Part shown: piece after piece, positions 8,086 through 15,940 of the stretch
Layout of the letters: every line of letters starts with the position of its first letter
How positions within the stretch are numbered: the stretch's first letter is position 1
Assembly (NCBI GenBank): GCA_965216425.1
Contig: CBDCFV010000007.1
Coordinates: 868,001 to 932,000, forward strand
From: CBDCFV01 sp965216425
GTDB lineage: Bacteria > Chloroflexota > Dehalococcoidia > Lucifugimonadales > UBA3495
DNA: 64,000 nt
Direction: 5' to 3'
Made by a program: the position numbers and the translations under genes
Notes under the pieces: model-generated
The model's input: the letters and a program-made list of their open reading frames with translations, nothing else
Database searches by the model: none
Told to the model about the DNA's origin: nothing

Positions 8086-10371
8086 CTAGCCCGCCCCAAC
8101 ACCGTCCATCAAAATGACTTGCTGCCGGACCAACCGGTCGAATCTGTCGGCCATCCCTGCGTCGGCCAGGATTTCCTTGGCGTTCCTGCCCGGTTTCGGC
8201 GCAGCCCAACCGGATGTGACGGGCGTCCGCGAAAGCCGCGGCGCAGGGCCGCAAGTGGTCACCAAGCCCATATCGTCGTGTTCACGGGTCAGGCTGAGTT
8301 CGTGGTTTACTACCCAGGGGTCACGCATAAGCTCGTCAACATCGGCAATCACCCGGTGGGCGCCGATGTCCGCAGCGGTCAGACGATGCACCCAGGTATC
8401 CACGTTCTGAGACCGGAAGTGCTCCTGCAATGATTGGGCCAAGACGGCTCCGCTCAACGAGGCGACGCCGGACAGGCCTTCAACGCTGTTCAGGCGGTCC
8501 AGGTCCGCTTCGTCAGCGCCGATGAAGAACCAGCCGTCGGCGGCTTTGTAGGCGCGGTGCAACGGTCCGTCGCCCACAGCGTCCTGACCGCTGGCCTCGT
8601 CCCAAGCCTTGCCTTGGTAAAGGTTGTTGTACGCCGACTGGAGGGTCATGGCCGTATACGCCAAGGCGGCGTCCACATGTTGTCCTTGACCGGTGCGTTG
8701 CCGGTGCAGCAGAGCGAGCGCGACGGCGTAGGCGCCCATATATCCAGTGCCGTAGTCGTTGACCGTGTTGGGCTGGATTGCCGGTCGGCCATCACCTCCG
8801 AAACGGCGGTCCATGCCGGTTGCCGCTTGGGCAAACTGCTCATGGCCGGGCCGCATCGCCCAAGGCCCAATGTGGCCGAAGGCGTTAAGGGACGCATATA
8901 CTATGTCCGGTTTTCGCGCCTGGACGGACTCGTAATCCAACCCCAATTGCTGAAGCTTCCCGGCGCGGTAGTTTTGCGCCACCACATCGGCATCCTCCAG
9001 CAACCGCCAGAAGACATCCTGGCCCTCTTCAGACTTTAGGTCCAGCAGAATACTGTGCTTCCCACGGTTGACATCGTTGTGGCGAGCAACGGTCCTGCCC
9101 CTGGCCGGGTTGTCTATCTTGATCACGTTGGCCCCGAACTCGGCCATAGTCCGCCCCAGGGTGGGACCCGCCAGGATTATGCACAAGTCAAGCACCTTTA
9201 CGCCATCCAAAGCGGAGCGCAATGCGGGCTCTGAAGACTGGGTAGACCGCGTAGAGCGGGGTGCCTTGAGCTCGGTTAAAATCTCCTCGCGGTGCTGGTC
9301 AGGCGTGGGAGAAGGCGTCCGCACGGAACCGGGGCTCGCCGACATGCGGGCAGCGATGCCGGGTTGGAGCATCTTGCCATAAATTGGGTCATCGACCTCT
9401 ATCACCATCTTCGATTGTATGGCGTGAGGGTGATGAAACCATTCCATCGCCGTGCGCGACATGGTGCATTCGCTGCCGGCCTCGGCGACCAAGTCTTCCC
9501 ATTCCTGCGCGGTTCGGGTCTTGAACAACTCTTTACAACGCCGCTCCACCTCGGCGGCAAGCGCCGGGTCTTCCAGCAGATTGTAGAAGTCGGTCAAACC
9601 TTCCGCGCTCCAGGAGCCAACCCCGGCCGCCTCGCAAAACTCGCGGAAGTTCTGGTTCCCGGACCCGCTGAACCTGACCCAACGCCCGTCCTTGCATTCG
9701 TAATGACCGCTCAAGAGACCTGTGATGGAGGGAGGCTCCTTGGAGGGATCGTGCACCTTCATTCCGCGTGCGCCTATGGAAGGGAACATGGCATCGAAGA
9801 GGGGCACCTCGATATGCTGACCCAGCCCGTCCCGCTCCCGCGCGTTGAGGGCCATAGTGACGGCAACAACGGCTTGGAAGGCGGCGTAGCTGGAGGCGAT
9901 GGGAATAGCAGTATAGACCGGTTGGCTGGGGTCGGGACCTTCGCCCCGTGGTATATAGGTGGCCGCCGCCGCGCCGACTACGCCTTCGAAGGCCTTGACG
10001 TTTGCCCGGGGATCGTCGGTTGCGAAGCCCGGAATCGAGCAGTAGACCAACTGCGGATGGGCCTTGCACATCTCTTCGCATCCCAGACCCAAGCGGCGCA
10101 TTACGCCGGGCCGGAAGTTCTCCAGCACAACGTCCGCTCCGGCGACAAGTCCCCGGGCGGTGTCAAGGTCGGAAGCGTCTTTCAAGTCCAAGTGAATGCT
10201 TCGTTTTCCCCGGTTCCAAGTGGCGTTGGCCGGAGTCTTGAGCCGCGGCCCGCCGGGAGGGTCCACCTTGATGACGTCCGCCCCTTGGTCTGCCAACAAC
10301 ATTCCGGCCAAGGGCCCCGCCACATACTGCCCGAAATCGATAACCTGAATCCCATCTAACGCGCCAGCCAT
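8086..10371 (-). CDS. Tandem (fused) CaiB/BaiF class III CoA-transferase
   Basis: A 761-aa protein, about twice the usual 400 aa, made of two class III CoA-transferase domains. Domain 1 spans roughly residues 1-365 (GIQVIDFGQYVAGPLAGMLLADQGADVIKV) and domain 2 roughly 385-750 (GVKVLDLCIILAGPTLGRTM). Class III enzymes move CoA through a covalent aspartyl-CoA intermediate (Asp169 in formyl-CoA transferase). By eye this position is Asp539 in domain 2 (TVNDYGTG) but Ser160 in domain 1 (PIASSYAAF). Only the second half therefore looks catalytically complete. ATG 10371 has AAGGAG seven bases upstream. More CoA-transferase genes lie nearby on the same strand. Donor and acceptor are unknown. Confidence 0.88.
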   Translation of the reverse strand: MAGALDGIQVIDFGQYVAGPLAGMLLADQGADVIKVDPPGGPRLKTPANATWNRGKRSIHLDLKDASDLDTARGLVAGADVVLENFRPGVMRRLGLGCEEMCKAHPQLVYCSIPGFATDDPRANVKAFEGVVGAAAATYIPRGEGPDPSQPVYTAIPIASSYAAFQAVVAVTMALNARERDGLGQHIEVPLFDAMFPSIGARGMKVHDPSKEPPSITGLLSGHYECKDGRWVRFSGSGNQNFREFCEAAGVGSWSAEGLTDFYNLLEDPALAAEVERRCKELFKTRTAQEWEDLVAEAGSECTMSRTAMEWFHHPHAIQSKMVIEVDDPIYGKMLQPGIAARMSASPGSVRTPSPTPDQHREEILTELKAPRSTRSTQSSEPALRSALDGVKVLDLCIILAGPTLGRTMAEFGANVIKIDNPARGRTVARHNDVNRGKHSILLDLKSEEGQDVFWRLLEDADVVAQNYRAGKLQQLGLDYESVQARKPDIVYASLNAFGHIGPWAMRPGHEQFAQAATGMDRRFGGDGRPAIQPNTVNDYGTGYMGAYAVALALLHRQRTGQGQHVDAALAYTAMTLQSAYNNLYQGKAWDEASGQDAVGDGPLHRAYKAADGWFFIGADEADLDRLNSVEGLSGVASLSGAVLAQSLQEHFRSQNVDTWVHRLTAADIGAHRVIADVDELMRDPWVVNHELSLTREHDDMGLVTTCGPAPRLSRTPVTSGWAAPKPGRNAKEILADAGMADRFDRLVRQQVILMDGVGAG

Positions 10372-10530
10372 TAGTTGACTCCTTTCTTGGGTGCTGCTTG
10401 AGCTGGGGGATTGTTCATTCTACCAAAGACCGCCTCGAATTCGGCAAGCGGCTATCGTCAACGGGTGTCCGTCATATTTCTTGGGCGCCCACTCGGAGAC
10501 GTTAGACAGCCGGTTGAAATTTTCAGATCG

Positions 10531-10637
10531 CCGGACATTTGCGGACATTCCTTGACATTTTCACTGCGGAGTGGGCCGAGGAAGACGGGCGGAATTTTCG
10601 ATAACACTCCCATTTCCTCTCGTTTCCTCCCATTTCG
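10531..10637. repeat. Dispersed GGACATT-type repeat, copy A
   Basis: This stretch contains GGACATT units about 10 bases apart, then an ATTTTC-GATAACACTCCCATTT block and a CCCATTT-rich pyrimidine tract. The same succession of blocks, diverged but recognisable, occurs at 54401-54497. Both copies are intergenic, which points to a decayed dispersed element. No terminal inverted repeats were found. Confidence 0.45.
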
Positions 10638-10914
10638 CATCGCTTGTAGAAGTGTTGAATTTGCTTCCGGGCCGGGGAGCAGTATGTCAGACAAGTCTAT
10701 GATAAAGAATGGTTACCGGAGATGTGAAGGGGCAAGTGTCATAAGACACCGGTCGTATTTTAACCCTGGCAACGGCAACCGGAGAGCGTGAGAAATTGCC
10801 GCAATCGAACCTCGCGTTACAAGCTTTCCAAAAATGTGACGGACACACTCGCCAACCGGATTCTTTCAAACGTGGGCAGACGAGTGTGACGGCAGCCCGG
10901 GCCACATACACATA

Positions 10915-10934
10915 AGGGTCCCCGGAGGGACCCT
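10915..10934 (-). terminator. Perfect 8-bp stem hairpin downstream of the serine hydrolase gene
   Basis: AGGGTCCC (10915-10922) and GGGACCCT (10927-10934) form a perfect stem with a CGGA loop. It lies 80 bases past the stop of the minus-strand gene ending at 11014. There is no U-tract on either strand, so intrinsic termination is uncertain; an RNA-stabilising hairpin is equally possible. Confidence 0.3.
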
Positions 10935-11013
10935 GAACGGTTTCTGGTAAAGGGCTGCCGACCCGAAGTAAACGCCTTGGCGGTGGTAGAGCCAGGCGCT
11001 GTCTGCCCTCGCC

Positions 11014-12123
11014 TTAAACGCAAGCATCCCGTACGGCTTGTGAGATGGCGGCCAAGCGGGCATTGTTGATATCCGCGCCGCGAAAGCCGTTGGTGATGTA
11101 ACCGACTGCCAAGCCTGAGTCGAAATCGGCCCAGCCGATTGAGGTGCCTGCTCCCCCGTGTCCGAAGGTGTTCAAGGGGTTTCCTGTAGAAACGCCCATT
11201 CGATCGTCTGCCAGCGCTACTCCCATCGCCCGCTGGGCAAACTGGCCCAGGGACAGGTCTTCGCCTTCGACCTGCAGAGTAACGGCTTCGTCCACTGTCT
11301 CCGAGCGTACCACTTGGGCTCCGTCAAGAGAGCCGTGGCGCTCCAGCATGGCGTAAAACCTGGCAAGGTCGCCAGCCGTCGCGATGCCGTTGGCACCCGG
11401 CGTGATGGTGTGGTGCACTTCCGGCTTGTCAAACACCACCGCGTACCCGCTGGTATCGGCTTCCTCATCCATCAGGTGAATCCGCGACACGCGGTCATCC
11501 AACGATGGCGGCAGGTTGACATAAGCGTTTTCCATCTGGAGCGGAGCCGTCAGCTCTTCGGCCATAAACCTGTCGAACGACCGTCCGTCAATACGCCGCA
11601 CTATCTCGGCGATGACCCAACCGTAGTTGATGGGATGGTACGCCATTACCTCGCCAGGCGGGTATTTGGGAGTTGCTCTTTCCATGGCGGCGGTTACTTT
11701 GGACCAGTCAGCCCAATCAGTCCAAGGCAGGTCGGCCGGGGTGTCCGGGAACCCGCCCTGGTGGCTCAGGATGTGCCGGATGGTCACACTCTCTTTGCCG
11801 TTCCGGGCAAACTCCGGCCAATGCTTGGCCACCGGGTCGTCCCACTCCAAGCGGCCCCGCTCCTTGAGCATGTACAAACAGGAGGCAGCCAAGGGCTTGG
11901 TGGAAGAGAACAAGACGAACATCGTCCCGGCGTCCGCAGGCTTACCGACCTTGGCGTCGGCCATGCCGCCATGGATATCCAGCACCATGTTGCCGTAACG
12001 GTACACCGCCAACCCGGCCCCGGGGTGGAGACCATCAGCGATTTGCTGGTGGAAAAGCTCAGTGGCTTGATCGAGCTTCCTGGGGTCCATGGATACCGTC
12101 GCTGCCGCGGTAAGTGTAGCCAT
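11014..12123 (-). CDS. Serine hydrolase, class C beta-lactamase-like esterase
   Basis: A 369-aa protein of the beta-lactamase/penicillin-binding fold (esterase family VIII-like). The nucleophile motif SSTK (SxxK) is near residue 80, a tyrosine motif YHPINYGW near residue 165, and a C-terminal HGG (FGHGGAGTSIGW) near 320. These are the three active-site elements of the family. No signal peptide is seen, so it is probably cytoplasmic and more likely an esterase than an antibiotic resistance enzyme. ATG 12123 is preceded by GGAGG with 6-base spacing; the in-frame TTG at 12129 would touch the SD and is rejected. It lies among CoA-ester genes, which fits ester hydrolysis in the same pathway (inference). 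Confidence 0.85.
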   Translation of the reverse strand: MATLTAAATVSMDPRKLDQATELFHQQIADGLHPGAGLAVYRYGNMVLDIHGGMADAKVGKPADAGTMFVLFSSTKPLAASCLYMLKERGRLEWDDPVAKHWPEFARNGKESVTIRHILSHQGGFPDTPADLPWTDWADWSKVTAAMERATPKYPPGEVMAYHPINYGWVIAEIVRRIDGRSFDRFMAEELTAPLQMENAYVNLPPSLDDRVSRIHLMDEEADTSGYAVVFDKPEVHHTITPGANGIATAGDLARFYAMLERHGSLDGAQVVRSETVDEAVTLQVEGEDLSLGQFAQRAMGVALADDRMGVSTGNPLNTFGHGGAGTSIGWADFDSGLAVGYITNGFRGADINNARLAAISQAVRDACV

Positions 12124-12244
12124 TGCCAACCTCCTGGAGTGAGTCTGAGGTAATGGGTTTCAACGCAAATGGCACTGAGGTACGCAGAGAGCACAGAGGC
12201 CAAGCGCCTTCTCTAAAAATCTATACACTCTCTCCGGTAACAAA

Positions 12245-13009
12245 TCAACGTCCAGTCCACACCGGCGCGCGCTTCTCAGCAAATGCGGTCACGCCTTCCT
12301 TGGCGTCCTCGGTGTTCAGCACTTCATCCCGCTTGGCTTGGGCGAAGGCCACCCGCTCTTCCAAGCCCATTTCCGAACCTTTTATGGACGCCTCTTTAAT
12401 CGCGGCCAGAGCCAAGGGCGCGTTGGCCGTGATCTTGCGGGCCATATCTTCGGCTTGGGGCATGACGTCGTCAGGGGCGACCACGTAGTTCACCAGCATC
12501 AAGTCAAGCGCTCTCTGCGCGTCGACAAATTCGCCGGTGAACAGGAACTCGAAAGCAATATTGCGCGGCACGACCTGTGAGAGCAGGGCGGGGCCGCTGA
12601 CCGATGAAATGCCCCGCTTGGCCTGCGGCCAGCCGAACCTCGCTTCGGTGGACGCGATGCGTATGTCGCTGCCCAAGGCTATGCCGCACCCCTGGGCCAA
12701 GCAAATTCCGTTAATCGCGGCGATGATCGGCTTCCAGATGTTCGACTGGACGACGTACAGGTCGCCGGTGCTGGGCCCCTCGTTGGCCCGCGCATTGGCC
12801 ATGGCAACAAGGTCGTGGCCAGTGGAGAAAGCCCGCCCTTGGCCGGTGACGATAGCGCAGCGCACTTCGGGGTTGTTCTTCACGTCCTGGAAGGCATCCC
12901 ACAGCAACTCGCGCATTTCCGGGTTGATGGCGTTCAGTTTCTCCGGCCGGTTGAGCGTAATGTAGGCAATCCCTTCCTTTATTTCGTATATAACTTCAGA
13001 CTCAGTCAC
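12245..13009 (-). CDS. Enoyl-CoA hydratase/isomerase family protein
   Basis: A 254-aa crotonase-fold protein. It has EGIAYITLNRPEKLNAINPEM at the N-terminus, the first oxyanion-hole segment GRAFSTGHDL and the second around AQGCGIALGSDIRIAS. The usual catalytic glutamate positions are not clear by eye (GISSVSGPALL), so hydratase activity is not assured. The start is GTG 13009, supported by AAGGAGG (rev. of 13014-13020) four bases upstream; the open frame reaches 13171 but the extra 54 residues look unrelated. It follows two CoA-transferase genes on the same strand and probably works with them on acyl-CoA intermediates. Confidence 0.87.
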   Translation of the reverse strand: MTESEVIYEIKEGIAYITLNRPEKLNAINPEMRELLWDAFQDVKNNPEVRCAIVTGQGRAFSTGHDLVAMANARANEGPSTGDLYVVQSNIWKPIIAAINGICLAQGCGIALGSDIRIASTEARFGWPQAKRGISSVSGPALLSQVVPRNIAFEFLFTGEFVDAQRALDLMLVNYVVAPDDVMPQAEDMARKITANAPLALAAIKEASIKGSEMGLEERVAFAQAKRDEVLNTEDAKEGVTAFAEKRAPVWTGR

Positions 13010-13079
13010 TGGTCCTCCTTCCTCAATTCGCAGGAATAAATCAACTAATGGCGTACTGTTGCGACACCTACCACGCGAC

Positions 13080-14381
13080 TCAGATGATCCTGGAGCCGGT
13101 GGGCTTGACGCCGATAACTCCTTCTTCTTCCAGCCCGGAGATTCTCTCCGGCGGCATCCCCAACAACTCACGGTATATCAAGTGGTTGTGCTGCCCCAAG
13201 GTCGGCGAAGGCCACCGAACCTTTCCAGGAGTTGCCGACATCTTCCAAGCGTCCCCCGGGTACATCTTGGGTCCAACCTGTGGGTGGTCTACTTCGACAA
13301 AAGTGCCCCTGGCGGCGTAGTGGTCATCAGCCAGAAGGTCCGGGCCTCCCATCACCTGGCTGGACGGTATGCCAGAGGCCTGCAATTGCCGGGAGATTTC
13401 CAGTGCGTCCTTGTCCGCTGTCCAAACTGCTATCAAGGCGTCCAGCGCATCCTGGTGTTCCATGCGGCCCGACACCGTGGTATAGCGCGCGTCGGCAGAT
13501 AACTCGGCGCCGCCCAGAATACCAGCCAACCGCAGCCACTGGTCGTCAGAGGTAACGGCGATAGTTACCCAGCGGTCTTCTCCGGCACACTGATACGAGT
13601 TGTGGGGTGCAAACCAGGGAGACCTGTTGCCCCGACGCTCCGGCTCCGCGCCGGTCATCTGGTAGGCCAGCATCTCCCCGCCAATGAGGGCAACCGCGGA
13701 TTCCTGCTGGGATACGTCGATAAACATGCCCTCACCGGTGCGCCTACGATGCCGAAGAGCCGCCAGCAAAACACCCGCTGCGTGGGAGCCGGTGATGGGG
13801 TCTCCGTGGTTGATGCCGGACTTCATCGGGCCTTCGCCACGGTATCCGGTCATGTGGGCCATGCCCGATAGTTGCTCCTGCCCTATGCCGTAAGCAACGT
13901 ACTTCTGCCAAGGACCTCCGTTGCCGAAGGCTGGCATGGAGACATAAATCAGGTCCGGCCGAAGGCGGCGCAACTCCTCATAGCTATAGCCCAAGCGTTC
14001 CAGGCTGCCCTGCCGGAAATTCTCAACCAGGACGTCGCTTATCGACACCAGTTCATTGAACACCTGACGCCCCGACTCTCCAGTCAACTCCAGAGTGATG
14101 CCGTACTTGCTCATGTGGAGGCAGTTGAACCACCCGTTGCGGTTCCAAGGCTGTTCTCCAGGGTCGGCATCCGGATATGACACAATGCCGGGAGCGGGGC
14201 TGACCGGGCCGCGGTGGGAGTCGTAGACGCTTAGGGACTCCATCTTGATGACCTCCGCACCCATGTCGGCCAGCAGCTTCGTGCAGTATGGGCCGGCCCA
14301 AATGCGGGAAAGGTCAAGGATGCGAAAGTTGCGCAACGGCTGTCCGGCGTTGCCGGAATGTGAAGAGGGGATGGTGGGCAA
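13080..14381 (-). CDS. CaiB/BaiF class III CoA-transferase
   Basis: A 433-aa class III CoA-transferase. It shows the N-terminal RILDLSRIWAGPYCTKLLADMGAEVIKME strand-helix in pieces, LVENFRQGSLERLG, and SGINHGDPITGSHAAG, where the Asp corresponds to the catalytic Asp of formyl-CoA transferase. The start is TTG 14381, abutting the TAA of the preceding gene (14384-14382), with GGAG eight bases upstream, so the two genes are tightly coupled and may form a heteromer. Substrates unknown; succinyl-CoA:carboxylate transfer is the commonest role. Confidence 0.88.
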   Translation of the reverse strand: MPTIPSSHSGNAGQPLRNFRILDLSRIWAGPYCTKLLADMGAEVIKMESLSVYDSHRGPVSPAPGIVSYPDADPGEQPWNRNGWFNCLHMSKYGITLELTGESGRQVFNELVSISDVLVENFRQGSLERLGYSYEELRRLRPDLIYVSMPAFGNGGPWQKYVAYGIGQEQLSGMAHMTGYRGEGPMKSGINHGDPITGSHAAGVLLAALRHRRRTGEGMFIDVSQQESAVALIGGEMLAYQMTGAEPERRGNRSPWFAPHNSYQCAGEDRWVTIAVTSDDQWLRLAGILGGAELSADARYTTVSGRMEHQDALDALIAVWTADKDALEISRQLQASGIPSSQVMGGPDLLADDHYAARGTFVEVDHPQVGPKMYPGDAWKMSATPGKVRWPSPTLGQHNHLIYRELLGMPPERISGLEEEGVIGVKPTGSRII

Positions 14382-15659
14382 TTAAATAACTCCTTGGTCC
14401 CGGAGGCGGCTGATTTGATCGGTGGAGTAGCCCAGCCGATATTCCAGTACCTCGTTGGTGTGCTCGCCCAGCAAAGGCGCCCGCCGGTAGACCCAAGCGT
14501 CGCTGCGTGTGGCAGGGCTGATGGGACGGCCGGGGTACTGTAACGGGCCAGTGACCGGATGGTCCAACTCAACGAAGTAGTCCCTTGCGGTCAATTGCTC
14601 CATCTCAAGCAGGTCTTCCATAGTGGCAACATAGGTGAAGGCCAAGCCATGTTCCTGGCCGGCTTTGAAAACATCCACTTTGTCGTGGTCCAGCAGCCAG
14701 GGAAGCATCAAGGCATCCACTTCGTCGGCGTGGACCAAGCGTCCGTACCTGCTGGCGAAACGAGGATCGGACAGTTCCTCCCGCTCCATAATCTCCGCCA
14801 CTTCCGGCCATCTCTGGTCCGGCCCGGCGATGATGCCAACGTAGCCATCTTGACAGGGGTAGATGCCCCAAGCGGCCCGGCCGTAGCCGCGGTTGCCGAC
14901 CCTGGTGTACTCCTGTCCCGAATAGCTATACTGCATCATGGCGTTTTCGAGGATGTTGGTGGCGTATTCGGCGATGGATATGTCGATATGCTGGCCCTCG
15001 CCTGAATCTTCGGCGTGAATCAACCCAACCATTGAAGCCACGAAGGCGTTCTGTCCAGCCCCCAATTGGGACAAGGGGGCACCCTCTTTAAGCGGCTCGT
15101 ACTCGGGCTCGCCGGTAATGTTCATCAAGCCACCCGCGGCATACAGGTTAATCTCGGCTGCCTTCCAGTCGCGGCGCGGCCCAGTCTGCCCATAGTTGCT
15201 TATGGAGGTCATCACCAACTCCGGGTTGACGGCGCGCAAATCGTCGTATCCAAAACCCAAGGTATCCATCACGCCCGGTGCGAAGTTCTCCACCAATATC
15301 TGAGAGGAGGCTACAAGATCACGCAGGACTCGCTTACCTTCCGCGGACTTGAGGTCCAAGGTCAAGCTCTTCTTTGATGTGTTCAGATAAAGGAACCAAG
15401 CCCCGTTTTCCTCTCGTTCTTCAGAAGTTGGCCGTTGTCCTTGACCAGCGGCAGAGTTGGGCATGAGGGCGGATGCGAATGGCCCAAGACTCCGCATAGG
15501 ATCGCCGCCGCCGAGGCGTTCAATCTTGATAACCTCAGCCCCCAAGGTTGCCAGTAATTTAGTGCAGTATGGACCTGAGAAGTAATGTGTGAGGTCAACA
15601 ACGCGTACCCCGTCCAGCAGTCCCTTTGGCTCAACGTTATTTGACCCTGAGTTTGTCAC
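14382..15659 (-). CDS. CaiB/BaiF CoA-transferase paralogue lacking the usual Asp
   Basis: A 425-aa class III CoA-transferase-like protein starting at GTG 15659, with AGGAGG (rev. of 15665-15670) five bases upstream; the frame is open to 15695 but without family sequence. Family marks include GVRVVDLTHYFSGPYCTKLL and ILVENFAPGVMDTLGFGYDDL. At the catalytic position, where its downstream partner has HGD, it reads QLGAGQN (Ala201 by eye), so it may be a non-catalytic partner of the gene that begins one base after its stop. Promoter not identified; a MITE-like element lies just upstream. Confidence 0.85.
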   Translation of the reverse strand: MTNSGSNNVEPKGLLDGVRVVDLTHYFSGPYCTKLLATLGAEVIKIERLGGGDPMRSLGPFASALMPNSAAGQGQRPTSEEREENGAWFLYLNTSKKSLTLDLKSAEGKRVLRDLVASSQILVENFAPGVMDTLGFGYDDLRAVNPELVMTSISNYGQTGPRRDWKAAEINLYAAGGLMNITGEPEYEPLKEGAPLSQLGAGQNAFVASMVGLIHAEDSGEGQHIDISIAEYATNILENAMMQYSYSGQEYTRVGNRGYGRAAWGIYPCQDGYVGIIAGPDQRWPEVAEIMEREELSDPRFASRYGRLVHADEVDALMLPWLLDHDKVDVFKAGQEHGLAFTYVATMEDLLEMEQLTARDYFVELDHPVTGPLQYPGRPISPATRSDAWVYRRAPLLGEHTNEVLEYRLGYSTDQISRLRDQGVI

Positions 15660-15762
15660 CTTGGCCTCCTGAAATACCGCAACAACCACCGGCATCTATG
15701 GCGGTAGTCATTTTGGCATCCAACCACGGTAAATGCAATCAGAGTGGGATTGGGGCAGGGCA

Positions 15763-15914
15763 GAGGGCCTTTTCATTTTCCGGATCCGGTCAAATGGGTC
15801 TCGTCTTTCCCACGAAAGCGGGACCCTCCGTGACCGTGGCCTATGGCAACCTTCTCGGGGCAGAACCATATGGATTCCCGCCTGCGCGGGAAAGACCGGA
15901 GAATGAAAAGGCCC
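15763..15914. mobile_element. MITE-like palindromic element, copy 1
   Basis: A 152-base element with near-perfect 19-base terminal inverted repeats: GGGCCTTTTCATTTTCCGG at 15765-15783 against its complement at 15896-15914 (one mismatch). Subterminal GTCTTTCCC... and ...GGGAAAGAC arms form inner inverted repeats. The element is bracketed by a perfect 12-base direct repeat TGGGGCAGGGCA (15751-15762 and 15915-15926), which looks like a target-site duplication. It encodes nothing convincing. A related copy is at 26126-26278 with a different flanking repeat. Confidence 0.75.
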
Positions 15915-15940
15915 TGGGGCAGGGCACGGGGTCCGTACGG

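Larger units (their letters stand above)
10372..11013. other. Gene-free spacer with repeat copy and hairpin
   Basis: A 642-base stretch with no supported gene. It carries one copy of a degenerate dispersed repeat (10531-10637, listed separately) and a perfect small hairpin (10915-10934). A plus-strand frame of 126 codons at 10411-10791 has no recognisable domain and no SD and runs through the repeat, so I do not call it. Confidence 0.5.

Noticed and set aside
9292..10359. 355-codon plus-strand frame
   Set aside because: Antisense shadow of the fused CoA-transferase in GC-rich codons; no domain, no SD.
10411..10791. 126-codon plus-strand frame
   Set aside because: Non-coding spacer containing the dispersed repeat; no SD and no domain.
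11158..12153. 331-codon plus-strand frame
   Set aside because: Antisense to the serine hydrolase gene; low-complexity composition typical of a shadow frame.
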